Of a stretch of DNA of 64,000 nucleotides, positions 49,437 through 56,270 are shown in pieces. The position numbers were made by a program, and so were the translations under genes. Position 1 is the first letter of the stretch. Every line of letters begins with the position of its first letter. This stretch comes from Bacteroidales bacterium (GTDB lineage Bacteria > Bacteroidota > Bacteroidia > Bacteroidales > F082). The DNA lies in contig JAGCPH010000011.1 of the NCBI GenBank assembly GCA_017645275.1, forward strand, positions 1-64,000, given 5' to 3'. Below the pieces are notes generated by a model that had not been told where the DNA came from, did no database searches, and saw only the letters and a list, made by a program, of their open reading frames with translations.

Positions 49437-50114
49437 ATGAAAAAATTATTCATTACAATTGCATTCGTAGCAGCAGCTATGTTCGCAAACGCACAGTTCT
49501 TTGTAGGTGGTAACCTCGGTATGGACTTTACAAGCGGAAAGTGGAAAGCAGAAGGAAATGGCCTGACAGTTACACAAGATCAGCCAAAAACTTTCGGATT
49601 CACATTTGCTCCATCAATCGGCTTCATGTTCAATGACAACATGGGCGTCGGTCTCGACATTATGTTCGGTATGGATAAGGCTACTAACAAGGACTACACC
49701 GCAGATCCTGTTGTTACAACAACAATTAAGACAACTACATTTGGTCTGGCTCCTTATTTCCGTTATGTGTTTGCAGAAGTTGACAACTTCAAGTTCTACT
49801 GCGATGCAAAACTTTTATGGCAGATGGATAAACCAAAAGTAAAAGTTGAAGGTAATGGCGTGACAGTTACAGCTGATGGTGCTAAGACAACAACATTTGG
49901 TGTCGGCGTTGTCCCAGGTATGGCTTACATGCTCACAGACAATATCTCAATGAACTGCGCTCTCAACATTCTTGAGCTTGGCTTCGCAACATCAAAGACA
50001 GTTGACAAGAACCCTGATGGTGACGGTGTTGACTACACAACAACAAACAATGAGTTCGGTTTTGGTGTAAACGGTGCAACTCCTATCACAATCGGTTTCT
50101 TCTACACATTCTAA
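49437..50114 (+). CDS. Outer-membrane beta-barrel protein
   Basis: A 225-residue protein with a signal peptide (MKKLFITIAFVAAAMFANAQ) and a barrel body: FFVGGNLGMDFTSG, GFTFAPSIGFMFNDNMGVGLDIMFGM, TFGLAPYFRYVFAEVDNFKFYCDAKLLW, ITIGFFYTF. The C terminus ends in F. It resembles small OmpW/PorT-like porin-type barrels; substrate unknown. It has its own promoter and terminator, so it is a single-gene unit. Codons are strongly biased to ACA, GCA and TCT/TCA, unlike most neighbours, which suggests high expression. Confidence 0.7.
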   Translation: MKKLFITIAFVAAAMFANAQFFVGGNLGMDFTSGKWKAEGNGLTVTQDQPKTFGFTFAPSIGFMFNDNMGVGLDIMFGMDKATNKDYTADPVVTTTIKTTTFGLAPYFRYVFAEVDNFKFYCDAKLLWQMDKPKVKVEGNGVTVTADGAKTTTFGVGVVPGMAYMLTDNISMNCALNILELGFATSKTVDKNPDGDGVDYTTTNNEFGFGVNGATPITIGFFYTF

Positions 50115-50132
50115 TATTTGAAGTGTAATTAT

Positions 50133-50168
50133 AAAAAAAAGGCGCTGAATTTCAGCGCCTTTTTTTTT
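50133..50168. terminator. Bidirectional intrinsic terminator
   Basis: A-run, GGCGCTGA, ATT, TCAGCGCC, T-run, between the convergent OMP and SlyD-like genes; its T-run touches the SlyD stop codon. Confidence 0.9.
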
Positions 50169-50697
50169 ATTTGCAACCTTCGCAACCGCTGTCACAGCTG
50201 TCGCAGCCGCCACCGCAATGGCTGCAGCCTCCTCCGAGGTCTTCTTCCTTGAGCTCGCGGACAGCGAGGATCTCGCCTTCGAAATAGAGCGGAACACCGG
50301 CCAACTCATGGTTGAAGTCAATCTCGACAAGCTCCAAACTCACCTTCTTGATCTTACCTGGCATGATGCCGTTGCCGACGTTGAACTGAAGGGTGTTGCC
50401 TTCCTTGCAATGCTCGCTGAGCTTGCCGTTCTCGTCAAGAAACATGTCTTTCTTCACGGTGAAGATCATGTCAGGGTTGTACTCGCCGTAACCTTCGGCA
50501 GGAGTGAGGTGGAAACCGTATTTGTCGCCCGGCTCAAGTCCTTGCAGACATTCCTCAAAACGTGGCAGGAACATGCCATGGCCGAAAATGGCCTCCAATG
50601 GTCTCTCTTTCGTGGCCTGGTCGATAACCGGACCGTCTTTTGTGTCGTTGTGTAACGTGTAAGTCAACGTTACAAATGTATTATTTGCTACTTTCAT
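50167..50697 (-). CDS. slyD: SlyD-like FKBP-type peptidyl-prolyl isomerase with cysteine-rich tail
   Basis: A 176-residue cytosolic prolyl isomerase. FKBP/IF domain features: VTLTYTLHNDTKDGPVIDQ, EAIFGHGMFLPRFEECLQGLEPGDKYGFHLTPAEGYGE, DFNHELAGVPLYFEGEILAVREL. The insert-in-flap domain acts as chaperone. Where E. coli SlyD has a histidine-rich metal-binding tail, here the C terminus is GGGCSHCGGGCDSCDSGCEGCK with seven cysteines, probably for metal (nickel, zinc or copper) binding. It follows the VWA gene on the same strand after a heptamer repeat tract. Confidence 0.88.
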   Translation of the reverse strand: MKVANNTFVTLTYTLHNDTKDGPVIDQATKERPLEAIFGHGMFLPRFEECLQGLEPGDKYGFHLTPAEGYGEYNPDMIFTVKKDMFLDENGKLSEHCKEGNTLQFNVGNGIMPGKIKKVSLELVEIDFNHELAGVPLYFEGEILAVRELKEEDLGGGCSHCGGGCDSCDSGCEGCK

Positions 50698-50716
50698 AAT
50701 ATTTATTTAAAAATTA

Positions 50717-50748
50717 ATTTCTAACTTCTAACTTCAAACTCCAAACTA
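50717..50748. repeat. Heptamer-period tract, unit TTCTAAC
   Basis: TTCTAAC, TTCTAAC, TTCAAAC, TCCAAAC, TAA. On the minus strand it provides the TAG stop codon (50746-50748) of the VWA protein gene. Confidence 0.8.
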
Positions 50749-52656
50749 ATATATTCCAAATATTTTTCTTAATAACCATTCTAATGTAATCAATGCTAAG
50801 ATGCTGATAAACAACCATTTGAGATTTATGAGGTCGTCGTAGCGCGTCTCCTGGCGTGAAATCGAGGTGATACGCTCGTCGTTTTGTAAATCTTTCGTAA
50901 GATGTTGAATATCAGTGATATAATAATGTTTTCCTCCTGTCTGTGCCGCTAATGAGCGCATGCGTTCGATATCGGCTGTAAGGTCTTGTTTCTCGATGCC
51001 TATCGACTCTACGGTGAAGGTGCCGCTGGAATTGTATTCCACTCCGCCAAACGTAGTGTGGGCACGATATTTGTATATACCCTCAGGCAACATGCCTACA
51101 TTCAGATGATAATTGTTTTCGCCCTTGGAGAACACGTATTCGTACGTCTCACTCGCTGATGATATCGTGATTTGCAAATCGGGCTCGTTAACCAATTCGC
51201 GGCTTGGGTTGCGCAATTCAGCCGTCAACGAGATGTTTTCGGTGGTGAGGTAGCTGTCTTTATGGTTGACAGTAAGTTCCTTATCCTTCTCGGTGAGCAG
51301 ATATTTCACCGTCTTGCTGAAAATCTCGTTGAAACCGTCGTTGTTTTTATGGTGGAAATATTCGTACAGTTTCCAGCGCCAGCATCCTGTTCCGAAGAGA
51401 AACGCCTGTTTGTTGCCATCGTTATCGATGGCGAACGCCAGCAGTGGGAGAGGCGTCTCCACATCCATCACATTCATGTTGAGCAGCACGTCATGGCGGC
51501 CGTTGAACGTGATATCGGAATGTGGCAGCGACAGCGGCGGATACGTATGTATCTCGTTTTTGATGTCGGAATTGATGGTGAACAGCCCGAAACCGTTGTT
51601 AAACCTGGCCTTTACGTCGAGGTTGGTGTTTGCCGCGCCACGTCTTATGGTAACGATATCCTGTGATTTGTTGAATGCGTCGAAATCGGTGTTCGCGCCG
51701 ATTATCTGTAGAGACGTGCCATGGCGCGTCTCTACGATTTGATGATAAATAACCAAATCGTAATTATCAATATTATCAATATTTTCCCCATATTTTACCT
51801 CGAATTCAAAATGGTCATCCAATGCCGATTTTATTGCGGCGATGTCGGGATGCGGCGCACGAGCGATGCACAGGACACGATATTTTTTGTCGGTCACGGT
51901 GATAAATAAACGTCGCGTTTTATCGCCAACGATAATATCAATCTGTTTTGTGCCGGCATTGCCTGAATCGATATTGAAATCAAAGGTTTTCGAGAATTGG
52001 TTCGAGGTCACCGGAACCGTGACGTTCTCTACTTCTACGCCATCCATTTTCACCACAATGTTCATGTCGTTGCCCTTGTTATTCAATGCGTTGGCAGTCA
52101 CACGAAGCGGGAAAAGCATATTTGCCTGCACCGTTTTGTTGTATTTCACATCCTTGATGGTCATCGAAGGGTGGGCTACAGTATCGCCAAGGGTCACGGA
52201 AAATATTGGGAATGGATAGTTTTCAATCGTTAGTTCTGGGTTAACACCTTGATTTACAATGCCGTCAGATAGCAACACGACTGCGCCGACGTTGCGTTTG
52301 TAATATTGGCGTGCGATGGTGTTTAATGCCTCTGAAATGTTGGTGTATTGATTGCCAAAGCCATAATAATCAATGTCATAAGCCTTTTCCAGTGCGTTTT
52401 TCACTGAGTCGACGCTTTGCGGATATTCCACCATCGACTCTGAATTGTCTTGCGCGAAAACGATAATCGGCTTCTCTATCTTGTTGATTTTCTGTTTGAT
52501 ATACGGATTGATGAACAGCATCACCACGGTGGCGACGACAATAGTCCTTATGGCGAAAAGCAAGACGGTAAGGCCCTTGCTGTATTTCTTCGAAAAGAGA
52601 TACAGTAGCGAAGCGTAAACCGCACCTATTGCTAATGCCATAATAATCAACCACAT
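50746..52656 (-). CDS. VWA-domain membrane protein with repeat-derived insert
   Basis: A 636-residue protein. Two N-terminal membrane helices (MWLIIMALAIGAVYASLLYLF, GLTVLLFAIRTIVVATVVMLFI), a VWA-like domain whose metal-site motif is DNSES (FAQDNSESMVEYPQS) followed by VVLLSDGIVNQG, a long beta-rich periplasmic part, and a C-terminal helix (LKWLFISILALITLEWLL). This is the layout of large BatA-related membrane proteins of Bacteroidota. Residues 308-317 read VETRHGTSLQ, encoded by a family A palindrome and identical to an insert in the methyltransferase at 17602-17629; it falls between IYHQI and IIGANTDFD. The TAG stop is in a heptamer tract. Role unknown. Confidence 0.75.
   Translation of the reverse strand: MWLIIMALAIGAVYASLLYLFSKKYSKGLTVLLFAIRTIVVATVVMLFINPYIKQKINKIEKPIIVFAQDNSESMVEYPQSVDSVKNALEKAYDIDYYGFGNQYTNISEALNTIARQYYKRNVGAVVLLSDGIVNQGVNPELTIENYPFPIFSVTLGDTVAHPSMTIKDVKYNKTVQANMLFPLRVTANALNNKGNDMNIVVKMDGVEVENVTVPVTSNQFSKTFDFNIDSGNAGTKQIDIIVGDKTRRLFITVTDKKYRVLCIARAPHPDIAAIKSALDDHFEFEVKYGENIDNIDNYDLVIYHQIVETRHGTSLQIIGANTDFDAFNKSQDIVTIRRGAANTNLDVKARFNNGFGLFTINSDIKNEIHTYPPLSLPHSDITFNGRHDVLLNMNVMDVETPLPLLAFAIDNDGNKQAFLFGTGCWRWKLYEYFHHKNNDGFNEIFSKTVKYLLTEKDKELTVNHKDSYLTTENISLTAELRNPSRELVNEPDLQITISSASETYEYVFSKGENNYHLNVGMLPEGIYKYRAHTTFGGVEYNSSGTFTVESIGIEKQDLTADIERMRSLAAQTGGKHYYITDIQHLTKDLQNDERITSISRQETRYDDLINLKWLFISILALITLEWLLRKIFGIY
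51708..51735. repeat. Palindromic repeat family A, in frame in the VWA gene (VETRHGTSLQ)
   Basis: GTAGAGACGTGCCATGGC plus GCGTCTCTAC, 28 bp, read on the minus strand without a stop codon. Confidence 0.9.
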
Positions 52657-52676
52657 GATTCTTTCAAAAATTTTTG

Positions 52677-52684
52677 CAAAAATA
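52677..52684 (-). promoter_or_regulatory. Bacteroidota -7 promoter element (minus strand)
   Basis: CAAAAATA, read TATTTTTG on the minus strand, 21 bases upstream of the VWA gene start. Confidence 0.55.
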
Positions 52685-52706
52685 GTAAAAAAATCAATAA
52701 CTCATA

Positions 52707-52787
52707 TGTCATTTCGAGCTTGTCGAGAAATCCTTCTTTTCATATGCATTTGAGTAAAAGGATTTCTCCACTTTGGTCGAAATGACA
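52707..52787. repeat. Palindromic repeat family C, complete, intergenic
   Basis: TGTCATTTCGA ... TCGAAATGACA, 81 bp, with the internal arms GAGAAATCCTT and AAGGATTTCTC. It sits between divergent promoters of the VWA and glycosyltransferase genes. Confidence 0.9.
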
Positions 52788-52817
52788 AAAAAATAATATT
52801 GTTTAAAGAAAAATTAG

Positions 52818-52825
52818 TATTTTTG
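52818..52825 (+). promoter_or_regulatory. Bacteroidota -7 promoter element
   Basis: TATTTTTG followed by TAG, 20 bases before the glycosyltransferase ATG at 52845. Confidence 0.6.
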
Positions 52826-52844
52826 TAGTTTGTTTTTGATTCTT

Positions 52845-53831
52845 ATGAAGAAATTTCTTGTTATTCAAACGGCATCCATAGGCGATGTGATTCTGGCGAC
52901 CGCTGTAGCTGAGAAGCTTCATGCGTATTTCCCTGACAGTCAGATAGATATGATGATCAAAAAGGGCTATGACAGTCTTTTTGAAGATCATCCCTTTATA
53001 AATAAGGTGTACTCTTGGGACAAGAAAAAACACAAATACAGAAGCCTGTTTTCTATTTGGCGACAGATCCGTCGCCAGCGTTACGACTTGATTGTCAACA
53101 TACAACGTTATGCTGCGACTGGTTTCATCACCGCATTCGGAAAGGCGAAGGAGACCTCGGGCTTCAACAAAAACCCGTTCAGCTGCTTCTTTACGCATAG
53201 AATCAAGCATGAGATAGGTGTGAAGGGCGTGCATGAGGTCGACCGCAACCAGAAACTGATAGCGCATATCACCGACGACAAGGCTGTGCGTCCTGGATTG
53301 TATCCTAACGAGAAGATTTTGGAGAAGGTAAAGCATTATAAATCAGAGAGATACATCTGTGTGGCACCATGCTCGCTGTGGTTTACAAAACAGTATCCCG
53401 AGGACCTGTGGATTCAGTTTTTAAGACAGATTCCAGCCGACCTGAAGGTTTATCTCCTTGGCGGGAAAGACGACGGCGCCCTCTGTGACCGTATCATCGC
53501 CAACGTGCCCGACAAACAGATTGAGAGTCTGGCCGGACAGCTCAATCTCTTAGAATCAGCGGCTTTGATGCGTGACGCTGCCATGAACTACGTCAACGAC
53601 TCGTCGCCGATGCATCTTGCGAGCTCACAAAACGCTCCGACAACAGCCATCTTCTGCTCAACAACGGCCGACTTCGGCTTTGGCCCGCTGTCGGACGACT
53701 CGGTGGTGGTGGAAGAGAACCGTAATCTGAAATGCCGTCCTTGCGGATTGCACGGCTACAGAGAATGTCCGAAAGGCCATTTTAACTGCGCGTATTTTAT
53801 TGATATTAAAGAACTTATAGATAGATTATGA
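52845..53831 (+). CDS. GT9-family glycosyltransferase (heptosyltransferase-like)
   Basis: A 328-residue GT-B enzyme. The N-terminal motif KFLVIQTASIGDVILATAVAEKL and the C-terminal nucleotide-sugar domain with APCSLWFTKQYPEDLWIQFL, YLLGGKDD, NYVNDSSPMHLASSQNAPTTAIFCST match heptosyltransferases of LPS core synthesis (GT9). CRPCGLHGYRECPKGHFNC near the end is a cysteine-rich block typical of many GT9 members. It would extend the lipopolysaccharide core at the cytoplasmic face; the exact sugar is not shown. The ATG at 52845 is chosen because of the -7 element. The stop overlaps the tsaC start by four bases. Confidence 0.85.
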   Translation: MKKFLVIQTASIGDVILATAVAEKLHAYFPDSQIDMMIKKGYDSLFEDHPFINKVYSWDKKKHKYRSLFSIWRQIRRQRYDLIVNIQRYAATGFITAFGKAKETSGFNKNPFSCFFTHRIKHEIGVKGVHEVDRNQKLIAHITDDKAVRPGLYPNEKILEKVKHYKSERYICVAPCSLWFTKQYPEDLWIQFLRQIPADLKVYLLGGKDDGALCDRIIANVPDKQIESLAGQLNLLESAALMRDAAMNYVNDSSPMHLASSQNAPTTAIFCSTTADFGFGPLSDDSVVVEENRNLKCRPCGLHGYRECPKGHFNCAYFIDIKELIDRL

Positions 53832-54397
53832 ACACTTTTGAACAAGAGGTCGAGCTGTGTGTGAAGCTGCTGCGTGAGGGAAAGGTCTTCATTTACCCGA
53901 CCGACACTATATGGGGTATTGGCTGCGATGCCACCAACGGCAAGGCCATTGACAAGATTTTCAAGATCAAAAACCGTCCCGCCGGCAAAGGATTGATTAT
54001 CTTGGTCGACTCGGTGGAACGCCTGAAAGACTATGTCGTGAATCCTTCGCCAGTGGCGGCAGATTTGATAAAATCAGCACATAACCCGTTGAGTATCATT
54101 TATAAAGAGTCGAAGGGACTGGCGAAGAACCTATCTGCCGACGGCAGCGTGTGCGTGCGAGTCACTACCAACGAGTTCTGCCAAGAGGTGATAAAACGTC
54201 TCGGACACCCAATAACATCGACATCGGCAAACCTGAGTGGCGAGCCATCACCGGCTAACTATGTTGACATCTCTGAGCAGATGAAAAACGCCGCCGATTA
54301 TGTCGTCAGCCTCTATCATGATGTCATCGTCAAACCAAAGGCGTCAACAATCATTAAAATTAATGACGATAATTCATTTGATATAATACGTAACTAA
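53828..54397 (+). CDS. tsaC: Threonylcarbamoyl-AMP synthase (TsaC/YrdC/Sua5)
   Basis: A 189-residue YrdC-domain protein. Typical segments are VFIYPTDTIWGIGCDATNGKAIDKIFKIKNRPAGKGLIILV, near the N terminus, and HPITSTSANLSGEPSPANY, which form the binding site for threonine, bicarbonate and ATP. It makes threonylcarbamoyl-AMP for the t6A modification at position 37 of ANN-decoding tRNAs. The length is that of the single-domain TsaC form. It overlaps the glycosyltransferase gene by four bases (ATGA). After the stop there is a MITE-like inverted repeat rather than a simple terminator. Confidence 0.92.
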   Translation: MNTFEQEVELCVKLLREGKVFIYPTDTIWGIGCDATNGKAIDKIFKIKNRPAGKGLIILVDSVERLKDYVVNPSPVAADLIKSAHNPLSIIYKESKGLAKNLSADGSVCVRVTTNEFCQEVIKRLGHPITSTSANLSGEPSPANYVDISEQMKNAADYVVSLYHDVIVKPKASTIIKINDDNSFDIIRN

Positions 54398-54399
54398 TT

Positions 54400-54530
54400 C
54401 GGTGCCCTTCGGGCAGAAATCCAACAAAATCTTTTAAAAAATCAAACAAAATATTCTACAAAAAATCAAGGAAGAACATTTTGAAAGATTTTAAAATAGA
54501 TTTTGAAAGGTTTTGAGCCGAAGGCGACCA
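54400..54530. repeat. Imperfect long inverted repeat (MITE-like), about 130 bp
   Basis: The left arm (54400-54443: CGGTGCCCTTCGGGC, then CAAAATCT) and the reverse complement of the right arm (54487-54530: GGTCGCCTTCGGCTC, then CAAAATCT) are similar over about 44 bases with several mismatches. The centre is AT-rich. No transposase or clear target duplication is visible. Confidence 0.5.
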
Positions 54531-54544
54531 TAAAAAGAAACATA

Positions 54545-56137
54545 ATGAAAAAACTGTTATTGGTTATATTATTGAGTATCAGTGCAATAGCATTTGCACA
54601 GAATAAAAACACTAAACAGGCTGAAACATCGCAGAAGCTTGCCACCACGATGTATCTCATCGAGAATTTTTATGTGGACACTGTCGACATGCCGAAGCTT
54701 ACCGAGGAGGCTATCATTGCGATGTTGAAGAGTCTCGATCCGCACAGTGCTTACATCGCCGCAAAGGACGTGAAGAAAGCCAACGAGGAGCTGGAGGGCA
54801 GTTTCGAGGGTATCGGCGTGACGTATCAGATACTGCGTGACACCATCCTTGTCGTCTCAGCTGTGCCTGGCGGCCCGTCGGAAAAAGTAGGCATCATGGC
54901 AGGAGACCGTATAGTGACCATCGATGGCGAGGATGCCTTCGGAAAGAAAATCAACACAGAGTATGTCACAAGCCATCTGAGAGGCAAAAAAGGCTCGAAA
55001 GTGTTGCTCGGCATAAAACGTGGCGATGAGTCTGAACTTATTGATTTTGAGGTGATTAGAGATAAGATACCTTTGAAGAGTGTCAACTCGTATTTCATGC
55101 TCGACAAGAAGATAGGCTACATCAAGCTTGACCGTTTCGCGAAAGAGTCGGCCGCGGAGTTTGAGGCTGCGCTTGCCGACTTGAAGAAACAAGGCATGAA
55201 GTCGCTAGTTTTTGACCTGAGGGGCAATGGAGGCGGCTATCTGCAGACGGCGTTCCAGCTCGGCAACGAATTCTTGGGAAGCAACAAAACAGTAGTATAT
55301 ACTGAAGGTCTGAAGAGTCCGAAACAGATTTTTGACACCGACAAAAACGGCAATTTCCGCGATGGCAGGCTGGTGGTCTTGATTGACGAGGGCAGCGCTT
55401 CGGCGAGTGAGATCGTGTCGGGTGCCATCCAAGACTGGGACAGGGGAGTGCTCATCGGTCGCCGCTCATTTGGCAAGGGGCTGGTGCAGAGACCGTTCAA
55501 TCTGCCTGACGGAGCGCAGATACGACTCACCACTGCACGTTACTACACTCCGACAGGACGATGCATCCAGCGTTCCTACGAGGATGGCTCGGAAGAGTAT
55601 TTCAAGGATCTGACCAAACGCCTCGAGCATGGCGAATACTACCATGCCGACAGCATCCATTTCCCGGATTCGCTTAAGTATTACACCTTGCGTAGCGGCA
55701 GGACGGTTTACGGCGGCGGAGGCATCATGCCCGACATCTTCATGCCGGTCGACACCATCTATTCTACCAAGCTTTTCAACGATTTAATTAGGAAAAACGT
55801 GTTCAACAGCTATTGCATCGACTATGTTTTGGCCAACAGGGATAAAATCAACGAGAAGTACAAGGATTTCAAGGCTTTTAACAATAAATTCGAGGTCGAC
55901 GACGTTATGATAGAGGAATTCAAGAAGATGGCGGAGAGCAAGGACGTGAAGTGGAATGAGGAGCAGTTTGAACGTTCGGCCGACTGGATCAGATTGAGAA
56001 TCAAAGGGATGATAGCTCAAGACGTTTGGGATATAGACAAATTTTATCAGGTTGTGATGCGTGAAGACAAGGTGGTGCAGAAGGCTGTCGAAGTGATTAA
56101 TTCAAAAAAAGAATACGATAAAATACTGGGGAAATAG
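54545..56137 (+). CDS. S41 family C-terminal processing peptidase
   Basis: A 530-residue exported serine peptidase. Signal peptide (MKKLLLVILLSISAIAFAQ), N-terminal helices, a PDZ domain (GSFEGIGVTYQILRDTILVVSAVPGGPSEKVGIMAGDRIVTIDGE), and the S41 catalytic domain with VFDLRGNGGGYLQTA, IDEGSASASEIVSGA (around residues 281-293, including the catalytic serine) and the lysine motif RRSFGKGLVQ. C-terminal processing peptidases remove C-terminal tails of periplasmic proteins and regulate cell-wall enzymes. The ATG at 54545 is used because the upstream extension is in the inverted repeat and lacks a signal peptide. Confidence 0.92.
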   Translation: MKKLLLVILLSISAIAFAQNKNTKQAETSQKLATTMYLIENFYVDTVDMPKLTEEAIIAMLKSLDPHSAYIAAKDVKKANEELEGSFEGIGVTYQILRDTILVVSAVPGGPSEKVGIMAGDRIVTIDGEDAFGKKINTEYVTSHLRGKKGSKVLLGIKRGDESELIDFEVIRDKIPLKSVNSYFMLDKKIGYIKLDRFAKESAAEFEAALADLKKQGMKSLVFDLRGNGGGYLQTAFQLGNEFLGSNKTVVYTEGLKSPKQIFDTDKNGNFRDGRLVVLIDEGSASASEIVSGAIQDWDRGVLIGRRSFGKGLVQRPFNLPDGAQIRLTTARYYTPTGRCIQRSYEDGSEEYFKDLTKRLEHGEYYHADSIHFPDSLKYYTLRSGRTVYGGGGIMPDIFMPVDTIYSTKLFNDLIRKNVFNSYCIDYVLANRDKINEKYKDFKAFNNKFEVDDVMIEEFKKMAESKDVKWNEEQFERSADWIRLRIKGMIAQDVWDIDKFYQVVMREDKVVQKAVEVINSKKEYDKILGK

Positions 56138-56189
56138 CGATTTTGTGTAATTTTTTTTAAAAAATTGCTGCCCATTAAAAAATAATGTG

Positions 56190-56197
56190 TATTTTTG
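56190..56197 (+). promoter_or_regulatory. Bacteroidota -7 promoter element
   Basis: TATTTTTG followed by TAG, 73 bases before the first C25 gene. Confidence 0.6.
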
Positions 56198-56270
56198 TAG
56201 CTTGTAAAAAAGACAACTTGGTCTTTGAAAGATAAATTAACATTAAAATAACTTAACAAATCAACAAAAA

